DNA of 64,000 nucleotides from Viridothelium virens (GCA_010094025.1 ML991778.1:372001-436000), one strand, 5' to 3'. Positions 47,169 through 59,965 are shown, counted from the first letter of the stretch. The notes: a model not told the origin generated them from the sequence alone. Made by a program: numbers and translations.

Positions 47169-48243
47169 CGCATTTTGCACCGCAGTCTATGAGGCGTCTT
47201 ATGGCGAGGCTTTTCGGATCTGGTATTAGTCTAATTTTTGCGGAGTCACGCCAGGATGCTTTGCAAAGAACTCCGCTCTTGAGGCAGCACGAGGAAAGAC
47301 GAGATAACGAGGTCATTCCCTAATTTTCATCCTGTAATTAGACTTTCGATACATACTGGCAGTTCTTAATAGAAGTCAATTGTTTTGCACGTACAACCCA
47401 TTCCTGAGCCTCCTTAAGTCTCCTTTCTTTGTTTGGGGTCGAAGGGTGGGCGAAACCACCAATCTCCGCAAACAGGACTCAATGTAAGGATTTAGGCCGT
47501 ACTCTTCCCATGTTGTAGAGCTACGGCCAAGAGGGGGATTGCCTTACTCCTGAGAATTGGTACGCCGTCCCTATCGAAATCTTTTCGTGAGCCTCTCAAA
47601 TTCCGTTCCATGCGCTCTAAGCCAAACGCGACCCTAGCGGGGTCCGACATGACGGCCGTGTTGGAGCGAAGACGAGCGCGTCTGTCCACCAACTCCTCCC
47701 CCCTTCTAAATCCTCAACCATCTAGAGATGAGAATGAGAATATTCAGACTACTCGCTGGATAGCCTGAGAAGGCTGGCTCCTCCAATTGTAAGAGCCAAC
47801 GGTGGCCTGGCATTTCTTTCAAGTTCTTGGAGATATTTTGGGAAGATGTCGAGTACTACAAGGCTCCAGCTTAAGGTATTCAATGGGTTCGAGAGACTGC
47901 TCTGCTGTACCGAACTTCTGCAAAGCCTTCTTGAATCATCACAGTGGCAAAGGTGTGGACTGGCAGAAGAGTGGATCGTAAGGAGGTAGATATCACACTG
48001 AAACCATGAAACCAGTAGGCCCGCCTCACAAACACGCAAATGCATGTTTCCTTCCTCACCTGGGTGAGAACTCCACTTTTTTGCACCTTCCTATCACTTC
48101 ATTGAGCAAGACGCGCAAACAGGTGCCTGATGCAGGCCTCATCACATGCCTTGTTTCTTTCTATCACACAGGCTACTTAAGCTCTCCCAGATCTTAGGCT
48201 CTTTCCATAACCTCTCTCCTCCAACTCTACATTCTACTACCAG
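47169..48243. other. Gene-free stretch
   Basis: About 1.1 kb holding the 3' end of the secreted-protein gene and the pyrimidine-rich promoter of the gene at 48244. No coding exon was recognised. Confidence 0.4.
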
Positions 48244-49342
48244 ATGCGTGCGACCATCGTCATGGATCTCTGCAACCGCTTTCAGTCCATTTTCAGGGCT
48301 ATGACGCATGGTCTATACATGATAGTTGATGGAATGGCAGCCCTCAAACCCGACCTTAAAGCGCCAGCCCACTGCGCAAAGCTCGCAGCTCGTCGTTTTA
48401 AGTACTGCGAACCCGAGGTCATTACCAAACCGACGTCCACCTCGGAAATTCTGCAGTATGTTCTCATCGGTGCCCTCCTCGCCTTCGCCATAATCTTCCT
48501 TATTGAGCTTCTCGCGGCCCGCTTCCTTTACGAATACGTCAACAACGGCAAAGGAGCCAACTTTCGCCGTGTTCGACGCAATCGAGCTCAGAAGCAGAGC
48601 CACAAGCGAACGGCTTCGGCAACACGTCAAGAACTTGATGACAGTGATGAGCAACTCTATGCCGAGGCCTTGTCTCCCAACCTTCAACTTGTGACTGAGA
48701 GCCAGGTCTTTGGATCCAGACAACTGAGCGAAGAGCAGAAATCCCATCAGTTCATGTTGGAGCGCCCAGGCTTGTTCGTTCGCGGTAATGCTCCCTGCCC
48801 AATGTCCATGACTCTCTCTTCCAAAGCATTTCGAATATTATATCTTGACGGATCACTAATAGAAATTGGCAGGCATCGCATTCTACCTATCTTTCGTCAC
48901 CGGTATGATGACTTGGGACGGGAAAGTCATCGGTCATTACCCGTTTCATGCTCAGTACAAAGCATTGAAGGATCACGCTGCCTGTGTCCTTAGCCGCGTG
49001 AAGGCTATCGGCCACCCGGGACGTGGCTACGTCTGGATGAAGGCTATCGGACACCAGGGATGTCGCTACGTTCGGATGAAGATGCAAACCATGATCTCCT
49101 TCATTGTGGACAATTCCAGGCTTGGAGAAGAGTATATTCGTGGGAAGCTCCAAATGGCGAAGGAGGCTTTGATGGAGAAAACTCGAGGGGGGAGCAGGGC
49201 TAGGGAAGACAACCGCGGGAGTTTCGGAGACAGCGGGAAAGAGGGTGGTACTGGGAAAGTTCCTCTTAAGGCTGATGGGTTTCCGAAGAGTCCTGATCGC
49301 CCTGAGTACACCACTCCTCGACTCCGCCGCCCCTGGTCTTAA
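48244..49342 (+). CDS. Predicted membrane protein with internal 13-residue duplication
   Basis: Two exons, 48244-48784 and 48873-49342, with an 88-nt intron, give 336 residues. Family not recognised. One clear membrane segment lies at about 69-91 (ILQYVLIGALLAFAIIFLIEL), followed by a basic stretch (FRRVRRNRAQKQSHKRTA). A second, weaker hydrophobic run (IAFYLSFVTGMMTW) starts exon 2. Residues 224-236 and 237-249 are near-identical repeats (KAIGHPGRGYVWM, KAIGHQGCRYVRM). The C-terminus is a charged, Gly/Lys/Arg-rich disordered tail (about 275-336). The start ATG 48244 is followed by MRATIVMDLC; a second Met at residue 7 is also possible. A role at a membrane is inferred from the hydrophobic segment alone. 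Confidence 0.62.
49001..49078 (+). repeat. 39-bp in-frame tandem duplication
   Basis: Two adjacent 39-bp units, 49001-49039 and 49040-49078, differ at a few positions. They lie in exon 2 of the membrane-protein gene and each encodes 13 residues, so the frame is kept. Confidence 0.88.
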
Positions 49343-51430
49343 TCTGATACGATGCAGCATGCATGTGATTAGAGACACGAGTTGTCGCACAGGACAGGAC
49401 ACGAGAAACAGCTGGGCAGTATTTCACAATGGTGGCTTTCAGCACGAACGGATTACACTTGGGTCTGACAATAAGGAGAATCCCGATGAAGAGACATTTG
49501 CAGTATGGAATGCGCCTTGGGTATAGCTAGAGGAGTCTATGACTAGAACTATAGACCCTGAAATGGCAATATTCCTCAGTGACTCCACCTAATCTGTATG
49601 ATTGTGTGCTCATACATAAGCCTAAAAAGGTATGCTACTAGGTATGCCTCTGTATGATACTCGTGTAAGGACCGTATAGTTGTCAAGAAGCTAAATACGG
49701 CAGACAAGACTATGTACTGTTATCGAGTCGTCAACATATACCTCAGGCCTTCACCAAGGCTAATTAGATAGCTCAGTACTGGGTCTCGGTTCAAAGAGAG
49801 GTACGTATTGGTGTACATCTTATCCCGCGCCAGATTTTCTCCGTAAAAAACTGATTAGTACGGATGGCGTACCGTCGACCGCCAGACCAGGCGCAATACT
49901 ACGCTAATTACTCCTTCGTCCTTGTTCATTTGAGTCTTTCTACCCGTTAAGTCTGCTGATGTGAACACAGCTTGCTGGATGCGAGTTTGAGGCCGTACGT
50001 ACGTTTACGGTACAACAAATGGCTGGCTGAAGTGGAACGAACTTTTATTAGCCGAACAGCCGAGAAGTGAAAAGGCTAGAATTGCATCAGTTGTCTCCTC
50101 CTGCATCCAAGATGGCAGGCACCGACAGCTTGAACATGGTGACTGCAGTATGTGATCTGGAGACTCCAGTACATTTTGAATCGGAGGGCTTGGCCCTATA
50201 TATGAAGAAGTGATGATGCATCTTTATCTCCCGTTGGTCCCCGTTCCACAGCGTCTCTCTGCTATTTGTCTGCAGGCATAACCATCGGATTTGCTACTAA
50301 GTGCGAGTGGCAGGTGGTGTTCAGGCGCCTTCACAAACGTCGTCGACCGATCTCCTGGCTAAGGTATCTGCGGGGGGTTATATCAGCTGTTTAACACCTT
50401 TGGAACGCTCACTCCTACAGAGACTAATTGCTAGGGGGCGCACAGGGAGAACGGCAAACAGGTAAGAATCAGCTCTTTAATACTAGGAGACGGTATCGCC
50501 AGGAACAGAATATCACTGTACGAGGAGATTAGATTTTGGTTCGTAGAGGACTGCCGGAGCCAACGAAAAAAAAGAATTCGCTATGATATATGACGTGCGA
50601 TCCTGTAGACTGCCGAGAGACAATAGATGACTTGAAATGTATTCCATTAAGCAGATTACTATCTCCGGCATCGCGCTACTGAATAGTAGATGTCTGCATG
50701 GCGTAATACTCAAATGCCATCACTCCAGCGGCCCTCGGATGCTCCGAGGGTAATTTCACAGTGTTTACTCTTTACCTTGAACTCCAGCTCATTAAGACTT
50801 TCGCCGAAATTGAGTCACCAGCCTCAAACAATACTTGCTCATCGTCCATTGGCGAGCTGCTCGCTGTCTACGTTTGAGCAGAAGCAGCGACGACGCCGCA
50901 GTCCTAGTCAAGGGTCTCGGGCTGGGGATAGATCGGCGCATCTCCTGCTTCCATTACTGCTCAAAAGGGAATGTTGCATACCTGATAGCCATTGACAACG
51001 CGAACTAGGCGGCCGCGTCGCTGTACGCGCACTATGAACTGGTTTGGTGTTCAAACGGCGCGGAAAGTGCATCTTGAGTACGGGGTCTAGTGCCAACGAG
51101 ATATATCTCTTCGTGTGGAAGACCTCCAGTCCTGTGGAAACGATATTACCAAAGCCTGCGGAGCTGTTAGCAAGAAATGGATGAGAGCAATTGGACGACC
51201 TAATGAGGCGAACGAATTGTGACTGACGTCGTAGGGTGTTGATGCAGCGATGTATTGAGTTGAATGATCGCGTTAAATGCTTTAGGAGAGTAATCTTTCC
51301 CGTTCTTTCGGTGTGTTTCCCTCCCTCAACGACCAAGGGACGTTCGACACAGCTCCGAGAAGCTGCAAAGATTCTTCGTTTGGTATGTGCGATGTTTTGA
51401 AGGTTTAGTAGAGCTCGACGCTGCCTCGGT

Positions 51431-51470
51431 AGCGTTGCCCAGCGTTGCCGAGCCTTGCCAAATGTTGCCA
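51431..51470. repeat. 10-bp tandem repeat, four diverged copies
   Basis: Four units in 10-bp register: agcgttgccc, agcgttgccg, agccttgcca, aatgttgcca. Divergence rises from left to right. Confidence 0.8.
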
Positions 51471-51640
51471 AGAGGGCTTCGCTGTCCAACAAATGTGAAT
51501 ATTACGCGCGCATGGTGATATTTTGTGAGTTTTTTCTTTTTGTATGATTTTCAAAATTTTTTCATTTGGCGCCATCCCAAGTAATGATGATAATCGAAGA
51601 AAAGTAAAATTCATGATAGGAAATAAGGGGCATGGGCAGT

Positions 51641-51661
51641 ACTTCGTACTTCGTACTTTGT
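51641..51661. repeat. 7-bp tandem repeat, three copies
   Basis: Two exact copies of tacttcg and one variant tactttg in direct array. Confidence 0.75.
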
Positions 51662-53642
51662 GAGATAGGACAATTTTCTCGTGCTAAACTGTGAGTTCGC
51701 TTGGTCTTTTTAAGAATACCTGCGGCGGCAAGTGAATGTTTTCTTCGATGATTGGTGGTGCTGGGATCCGAAGTGAAGCAATAATCTCAATACAAGGGGT
51801 TTGGTGGATGCGGAAGTCACGGAAGCAGCCGTAGGTGGGAAAGTTAGTTGCCTCACCGTCCGTAGCACCTCAAGCAGTCGGACGCCATCGAGGGTCCCCT
51901 GCCTAACAGTCACGGATGCAGTGACGGCCGAGCAAACTTCAATTTCGCTTGCCCAGGGTCGACAGCCAACCGGTACCCAAAGGTTTTCTCAGAAAGGCGT
52001 TCGGGCCTGGTGAATAGGTCTCTTGTGAGGAAGGAATGCGACTGTCGAGAGCAGTTGTGTTGCCACTCATTGCAGAAGCGCTGGAAAGCTCAGACATTAA
52101 TACGGCTTGGTGAGCTTGCACACCTTGGATAGGCGTGTCGATCAATATTGGAGGCATGGGATTTGGGTGTATCTCGAGTCGCTACATGGGAAATTCACCA
52201 CCGTTCACCTTACAAGCGAGCTTTGCCATCGGACGATCATCCTACGGTGGCGATAAGGACCGTCATCCCGATGGCTAAATGCAAAGTTGCGTCCAAACGT
52301 CTATTGATAGGGCGGCGTGGCTGCCTTAGTGCAGATCCCTCTGCGACTTTGCCAGCCCCTTGTTCTTTGCAGGCGACGTTCGAAGGGTTCGCGAATGGCA
52401 GGGGAGCAAAAACGGGGTCCGCTGTTCCACAACGGCAAAATGGTATCGGTATCGGTATTTGATCGAGCTCTTGAAAATGGGATAGAGGGAGGCAAATGTC
52501 CGGCGAGATAGTACCGTATGGGACTACACTGCCCTAATTACGGAGAGAAAGGTCAATCAATTAATCACACGATTACAGGGTATGCCACCGATTTGCGTCC
52601 AAGTCGAATGCATTGTCGAAACCCAGATAGTGAGGGCATAAACCAGTTCTACTTTAGGCGAGGTCAATGTCGAAGAGAAAGCGCGCTCTGACTGCAGAGG
52701 TTGAGAAGGGAAGAGATCATTGATACTCAATTAGGTGGGTTTGCAATAATAGTGGAGATCTTCTGAACTGTAGCCAGAGCCTAAGACGCTAGAACAATCT
52801 GACACGCATACTCCACGGGATATGCAGTTTCGCATATTTGCCGCCGCCAATTCTTGATAAGCTCTCCCTATTCTTGCAGCACAGGGCTGATCGGCGCTCC
52901 TTAGATTTGATGAGAGCATGTCAGAAAGGATCCAAATAATTTCCAGTTTCGGCGGCGGGAGCAAGAAATAGCTGTGCCGCCGACGCTGGGCCCAGCTAGA
53001 GCGGTTCGTTTCAGGGGCTTGCGCCAACGGCGACCCCTGCGGCTCGATGAGCTGACCTTCGCCGGTGCGATGTTGTTCTCTTTGCCTCTGCGCTATCCAA
53101 GACGGACACTTTACCAGGCAATAATTGGCAGTGCAGGTTGGTGCACAACTGCGCCGTGGCTGGGGCCGAAGGAGCGTTTCGAATTATCTACCGAGATGGC
53201 AGTCTGCCGGATTTCAGGGTCGCGTTTAATTTTGGGATACTGAGCTGCTGGATGAAGACGTAGTTACAATGACCAGTAGATGTGGGGAGTACGGGGAGTA
53301 CGGAGTAGTGAGTATGTTTTGTGGTTCCATTATCTGACGAAGTCGCACAAAGGACGAATGATCGGGCTTTACTACGGCACCCTGCAGGTGCTCAACTGTG
53401 GGTGTATGCGTGCCGGCAGATAGCGCAAAAGAAGCTAAACTAGCCTGGCGGTGGAGGGTGGAGGCCGTGACTGGGATGAGGCCGCGCGGAGCTTCAAGAG
53501 TTACACTTATCGGTCTTGGTGGTCTGATACATGAGCGGGCGCCTCGCAGCAGAGATAGATACCTATGGTAGGCTTGGTAGCCAAGAAGATAGAAGAGGGC
53601 ACGTAGCGAGCAGGCGGGCAGCGGGCTGAAGGCAGGAGGAGA

Positions 53643-53656
53643 ACGGAGTACTCCGT
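53643..53656. repeat. Perfect 14-bp palindrome
   Basis: The sequence acggagtactccgt equals its own reverse complement. Related words (TACGGAGTA or its complement) occur at 20003-20011, 23509-23517 and 53299-53307, always outside genes. Confidence 0.85.
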
Positions 53657-54423
53657 GACCACTGGCATGCCTCAACGAACAGTGTTAGCCGGGAAAGATT
53701 GCTTGTGTAAACGGTGTTTGGGGATGACATATGAGATTGAATCAGAAGTGCGCAGTAGCCCCGAAGCTCGCCACCGCTTGCTTGCCCGGCTGCGTGCCCG
53801 GTTGCATGTACTCGCTACAGATACTTTAACTCTCCACGCTGCGCTCCACACGGTCTCACTTACAGATGTTGACCGGTGCTCGAGACTGAGACTGAGATTG
53901 AGACTGCTCGTCCGGAAGGTGATAGTGCTCTAGTAGTCCTCATCACAGACCACGGCGTCTATCGACACGCTTTCGCTCGCTTCCAGACCGCGTGTCGTGG
54001 CGGGTCCGAGTTGGGCAGTGTCCAGCGCGTGTCGTGGCCGGGAGCAGCTGCCCACGACTCTTTGGGTTGGCGTGTTTCCGACCGTTGAGGAAAGCTGCTC
54101 TCCACCCTCGTCACCTACCATTTACCTCCACCCGTCGACAAACTCTCTCTGTCTACCGCCCTTTTGCGCTCCGGCTTTCTCCCCTTCCTACCCTTTCGAC
54201 GAGACGGCGATACTGATTGCTCGGTCACGCTCGTTTTGCCCCGGGTCAATCAGTTCATCCCATCCGCGCTGGGCCGCCGCATCTCCGTTCTTTCAGGGAT
54301 AACGCAATCCAACATCCCTACGAGAGCTCTGCAACTCCTTCTGCCATCCCAATCGCCATCTTCTTCCATCGTCTTTGATACAAGACGTCTGAATAGGCAG
54401 TTGGGTCGCATCTCGAGGCAACC

Positions 54424-57070
54424 ATGGCACCGGCCACTCCTCGGTTACGGATACTTTCTGGTAGGTGAACGGCCTTTCCGTGGAATTCGGACACCTTGTT
54501 GGCCTCGCTGCACTTCATACTATGTGCACCCGACTCATGCGAGACTTCAACTCTGCTGAGGCGGTATTCTCGCTTTCTTGCCTTTCGAATGCATCATACA
54601 AGATTGAACCGAGGGACGCTGACAAACCGTGTCTTTATAGTGGGCGGCAATGCAGTATCGGCCTTCTTGTCCTGGCGCCTTCAGGCTACCAATGCCTGCG
54701 ACGTAACACTTGTGTGGAAGTCCGGCTTTGACTCGGTGGCACAGTATGGCATATCCTTCAAGTAGGTCATAATCACGCTCTTTGCTCGATTTTTGCTAAA
54801 TTCGATTTTTCATAGGTCAAAAGTATTTGGTAACGAACGGTTCAAGCCGAGACAAGGTATGTTCAAGCATAACAAGTCTACTATCCTTTGCATATCCCTG
54901 ACCGAGCCTAGTGGTTCGTACTCCCGAAGAAGCCGCTAGCACGTCCAAAAGTCCCTATGACTATGTTCTCCTTTGCGTCAAAGCCCTCCCGGATGTCTAC
55001 GACCTCGCTTCTGTCGTCGAGTCTGTAGTCTCCCCGCAACATACCTGCATCCTTATCAATACTACAAACTGCATCGGCGTCGAGTCGTATCTCGAATCAC
55101 GATTCCCAACCAATGTCGTTTTGTCGCTGGTTTCGGGAGCAGAAATCCTGCAGTTGGGGGCAAGTGAATTTGAACATCGGGGCGCATCTGACATATGGGT
55201 CGGACCTGCCAATAAGAACCCGGCAATTCCGGCTTCGATACAATCAGACATGGCTGAGGCATTGGCTATGACACTTAGCTCGGGACAAGTCGATTGCACC
55301 GTCTCTCGAAACATTCGGCAGCAGCAGTATGAACGGATGATTGGGTAAGTTTTTCTCGATATCAACTCCAATCTTTGCTCTCGCTCTAATTAAAAGTGTA
55401 GCCCGATTTCATTCCATCCAGCAAGTGTGCTTTTCGAAACTCCGAGTCACGCTGAATTATTGGAGAAAGTCGGTGTACGATCACTGATAGCCGCATTGAT
55501 TGATGAGCTACTTGCCTTAGCTACGGCACAAGGTTGCACATTCCCAGCCGACTTCAAAGAGCGAACAATGGAAACCATGATTGCCCCTACAGAAACGAAC
55601 AGCATCATGTACCAAGACTTCACTGCCAAACGGCCAATGGAGGTGGAAACCTACTTAGGCTCCCCCATGAAACTGGCACAGGAAGCTGGGATCGCTGCAC
55701 CTCGAATAGAAACTATGTACGCCATGCTCCATCATCAGAATATCCTGAATCAGACTCGACCACCGCCCTCCGCAGCCTCACCTCCGCAACCGCAGCAAGG
55801 TCCACCTTCTGCTCGACCATTTCCATCACAACCAAGAGGCCCGATGATGAACGGCGGGCCAAACGGCTTTCCACCAAAGAACGGTATGCCCATGCCTCCA
55901 CGTGGGAGCCGGGCGCCGTCTATGAGCGGAGCGCCTCCTCCGAACATGAGGCGACCACCAATCCCCAATGGCTATCCTCCGCGCATGCCGAGTGCTGATG
56001 GGTATGGACGTGGCCCGGCACCACTACCTCGACGGCCCTCTTTTGAACAAAATGATCTTGAGGAGTTCAGCCATCTAATGCTTTACGACACTGTGCCTGA
56101 AGGTGGTGACCTTACTGATGGTGCCAGTGTTTATGGCGGAGGTGCAGGAGGTGGGGATTTGGGCATGCGGGAACGAGAACTTGCTTTGAGGCAGAAGGAA
56201 TTGGCTTTACGAGAACGAGAACTTCATATGAGACGTGGTCACCGTCCCAGGATGCCAGATTTTGATGAGGATGACGGAGAAGACTTCTTCGATCCGATGT
56301 CCAATGGCCCACCCATGCCACAGATCGATCCTGATAACTTTGACATGATGAGCGTCACGTCACGTCGCAATCGAAAAGCTCCCAGCGCTAGTCAGCTCCG
56401 CCAAAATCCCGAGATGGGAGGAAACCCGCCTCCCCCAAGGTCTCGACAAGGCAACAACTTTAGCAGACCTGGTGCAAACAGGAACAGGACTAGCGCAAGA
56501 TTGATCAATGATGTTCCAGGAATGCATGATTCAATCATGGCTAACCCACTCATGGGATACTCATCTGACAGATACGGCGGCGTGGACCGATCAGCCATCG
56601 AATCGAGAACGAATTCCCTCACCACCGCGCGATTGGATGAGCTGCAGCAGGGCCCTGGGTACGGCAATGGAGGAGGGGCATATCCTCCGATGAACCGACG
56701 GACGAGTGCGTCCCCTGGTAACCCACTTAGCCCTCGAGCCGGTGGGGGCCAGAGAATCTCGCCAAACGGCTATCCGAACGGACAAATGAATGGCAGACCG
56801 TCACCGCCGGCAATGCGTCAACCGGTTCCGAGACATCCACCTGGGCATGGCAATGCGGTGGCACCGCAGCAAGTTGAGCAACACGCTGGGGTGAGCAATC
56901 TATACCCACCTAAAAGCGGTCCTCAAGTGCGCAGTCTGACTGGAAGTGCGAGTGCTAGCGCGGGGAGTGGTGAGAGCGGTGGCGGTAGCGGCCATATCGA
57001 ATCCTCGGGCCCGTCCGCTCACAGCAGCGCGAGCAGTCTCCCACCCCGACCCCCAATCGGCGTTCGATAA
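54424..57070 (+). CDS. Ketopantoate-reductase-like protein with long disordered tail
   Basis: Five exons, 54424-54460, 54641-54761, 54816-54856, 54912-55344 and 55402-57070, join in one frame to give 766 residues. Residues 1-330 resemble the two-domain ApbA/PanE fold: an N-terminal Rossmann part (ILSVGGNAVSAFLSWRL, then DYVLLCVKALPD and ILINTTNCIG) and a helical C-terminal part (LIAALIDELLALATAQG, SIMYQDFTAKRPMEVETYLG). The usual GxGxxG loop is GGNAVS, and the usual catalytic Lys/Asn block appears as YERMIGPISFHPAS, so cofactor use and ketopantoate reduction are doubtful. Residues about 330-766 are Pro/Gly/Arg/Met-rich and disordered, with one short coiled coil near 470-495 (ELALRQKELALREREL). 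The first exon is only 37 nt. All five exons fit phase, so the tail is truly fused to the domain. Confidence 0.85.
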
Positions 57071-58745
57071 ACATCAGCGCAGCGGAAACGGCGTCCCCTT
57101 GTTCGGACCTTGAAGCATCAGTCCTTCGGCGTTATCAGGAGCAAATGAGCAAATAATATTCCCCTGGTAGTATAATTGGGAATATCCTTTGGTCGTGAGT
57201 CCTTCGAGCCACACAAACTGAATTGGGACACCCCTTCATAAAATCAGCATCATCGAACCCGGCCATTAGCTGCTATCGCGGCTCCAGAATTTAATGACAT
57301 TGCTTTCTTGACCTTACGAACTATTCCTCTCTCACCGTCCAAATATTGGATTCTCCGGGAGCAAAACATTGCGTTCGACTACGACATGGACCCCTCCCTG
57401 GTCCCTCTTGTCCATAATTAATATGGCTATGGCTCACCGTTTGATCTTCACTCCAGCAATACACGTGCGTAAGCAAAATAGGGGGGTTTTTTATCGAGGA
57501 GACATAATACAGGCCGAGGCTTCTCTCGCCGCTTAATGAAACTTGGAAGGAAATAACTTTAGTGACAGATAGAATTTTTTTGGTCGGGGGAAACATTTGT
57601 TCAGCACATGCAGAAAGTTAAAACTTTTATCTTCTTACGTACATATATGGCAGCGTTCGCAGCACGTCGCGCCTTTCTTTTTTCTTCTTCTGCTCCTCTC
57701 CTTTCGTGTCGTCGATTGAGGAGAGTGTAACCCTCTTAATTCAGCATCAATGGCGTGCGTGGCATTTGGAATTCCTTTATGGTTTATTTCTCGCCTTCAA
57801 ACCGATTCTCTCCCTTCTTCTATTGCGAGTTCGAAATCACCTCCCTTATGTCACAGCGCTCCCTTTGAGAACTGATTTGTGCACCTTGCTTGCCTTTTTT
57901 TGTCTTGTCTTGGGCCTATTCCACATACCATACAGCTACGCGTGTTGTTTGCATTGCAATGAGAAGCATAATTGAAGCACACTTGGACCGTGGGATGGAA
58001 GAGGAAAGAAATCAATGAGGAAGCAAAGGGTGATGTGAGATGAGTTTGGGACGCAGTTTTGTGTGTGTTGATGTTACGTGCAAGGTGTATACACATCAGA
58101 TACCTGAGTTGTGGGTGAGCAGTGGAAACGGAGGGTATGGCGGGGGATGCATCTGTGTGGTGTATCACGGAAAAGATCTAGCCTTTAGCAATGCATACTC
58201 AGGTTTGGGGTTCCTATTCAGACGCTCTTATGTTCTGTCCCTGTCCCTTGGTGATGTTTATGCTTGTAGAACTTTGGCACTGACTTGACTGGGCGATGCG
58301 CTGCTGAACCCGAAGCCGAACAGATGGTGTGCCGTGAAACGTACACCCTTACCAAGCAATTCGAGCAGGATTGTTTACCGGGATGAGGTGTGTAAGACGT
58401 GCTAGATCTATGTGTAAGCTTAATAGCAGTACCCAGTATGTTGGTATCGTTGGCGCGTACCCAAGATTCGTCTCGTCTTGCCTGAACGTGGGGCACTCCG
58501 GGGCTCCGGCAGCTTGACGTCGATGCCGTTACTGGAATACGATAATTTCACTACGATCCAATGCAGGTCATTGGGGGCGTCGATTAACTTTTGTTCTTTC
58601 TAGCTTTCGTTCCCCTTCTACCTGTTTGCTCTTCTCTCTCTTTTTATCCTGACAGTACCGCAATCGGTCTCGATACTCCTGAATTCAGTTTCATCTCTTC
58701 ACCTGAATCCGTATCGCCGTCCCTAGCATCCACTATAGTGTACTC
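57071..58745. other. Gene-free stretch
   Basis: About 1.7 kb between two plus-strand genes. It is pyrimidine-rich towards the right (58590-58740), as expected of the promoter of the gene at 58746. No coding exon, RNA gene or repeat was recognised. Confidence 0.4.
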
Positions 58746-59965
58746 ATGTCAACGCCACGAGTGTTTATAATCCGTCATGGCGAAACCGAATGGTCGCTGA
58801 ACGGTGTGTCCTCCCCTCCCTTTCCGCTCACGTAGTCTTCAAACTCATGCAGCCCTCCAAAGGTCGCCACACAGGCACGACCGAACTCCCCCTTACCGCC
58901 AACGGCGAGAGACGGATGCGAGCGACAGGCAAAGCGCTCGTCGGCGACGACAGACTTATTGTACCCCGGAACCTAACGTATGCGCTCCTACCTCTCTCCA
59001 TTCCAACCGTTCCTCCCAAGTCCTGACCGCTGCTCTCGCCTACCCCGTAGACACATCTATGTCTCTCCACGCCACCGCGCTCAACGTACATTCGAGCTTC
59101 TCGGAGTCGTGCCTCGCTGCGCTCTACCTTGGACGCGGCACGGCGTGGCTGACGGTCCACCGAACTGTGCCGTTGACGCGAACATTGAGGTCACGGATGC
59201 GATCCGGGAGTGGGATTATGGGGATTATGAGGGTTTGACGAGCCATTATATCAGGGAACAAAGAAAGGAAAGAGGGGAGAGAGAGGACTGGGATATTTGG
59301 CGGGATGGATGTCCGGGAGGAGAGTGAGTCTGCCCTGTGGTACTAGAGATGGGTATTGTAGAGAGCAACAAAAGATCAGAATTGCAGAGATCGCAAGCTT
59401 TGTACAAAGGAAGCTGAAATGGTCTAACAATTAGGTCGCCTGAACAAGTCACGAAACGACTTGACGCACTCATCGCGGACATTCGTGCCCGCTTTCACGG
59501 CCCCGCTCTCAGTAAAGCGAAGACGGCGCCTTCCGGCACAGTGGCAAAGGACGCGGCGCCGAGTGATGTCTTGGTGGTGGCACATGGACATATTTTGAGG
59601 GCATTTGCGGCGCGCTGGATTGGGAAGAATATTGCAGAAAATCCAAGCCTGATATTGGAGGCTGGAGGTGTGGGGACTTTGAGGTGAGTTTGTAACTTTT
59701 TCAAATTTCCATAGAGTAGGCGCAAGAAGCTCCAGAGGATAGAGAAAGAAACAATCAGAATAACGATATCTTGTTCCAAGGACGGGGGTAGGCACAATTG
59801 AATTGAGGCAGAGAAGAGTTGCAGTATTCATTACAAGGTGCGGCGAGACGCTGACGACTGGATAGTTACGAACATCATAGCATACAAGAACCAGCAATAT
59901 TACTTGGGGGGGCATTCATGGTGGATGTCGTTGAACATACGGCCGAAGATACGAAGAAAGTATAA
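58746..59965 (+). CDS. shb17: Histidine phosphatase, Shb17-like sedoheptulose-1,7-bisphosphatase
   Basis: Five exons, 58746-58803, 58863-58977, 59051-59323, 59435-59683 and 59866-59965, encode 264 residues, close to the yeast enzyme. The phosphohistidine motif is FIIRHGETEW (His 11); the second active-site His is in VLVVAHGHILRAFAA. YVSPRHRAQRTFELL, REWDYGDYEGL and WDIWRDGCPGGES are all typical of the Shb17 branch, as is the late AGGVGTLSYEHHSIQEPA. The yeast enzyme makes sedoheptulose 7-phosphate from the bisphosphate, feeding the non-oxidative pentose phosphate route to ribose 5-phosphate. A closely related phosphoglycerate-mutase-type phosphatase is the alternative reading. The gene is convergent with the C2H2 gene; stops are about 280 bp apart. 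Confidence 0.87.

Larger units (their letters stand above)
49343..54423. other. Gene-free stretch of 5 kb
   Basis: No gene was recognised. It holds a 10-bp repeat (51431-51470), a 7-bp repeat (51641-51661), a TACGGAGTA word at 53299-53307 and a perfect 14-bp palindrome acggagtactccgt at 53643-53656. A 194-codon minus frame at 50908-51492 and a 149-codon minus frame at 53226-53675 lack family features. The right end is the promoter and leader of the reductase-like gene. Confidence 0.35.

Noticed and set aside
50908-51492. Minus-strand frame of 194 codons
   Set aside because: Composition is Arg/Ser/Leu-biased without motifs, and no exon structure or neighbour supports it.
53226-53675. Minus-strand frame of 149 codons
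   Set aside because: Low-complexity Ser tail and no family resemblance; the region looks like promoter sequence with palindromic words.
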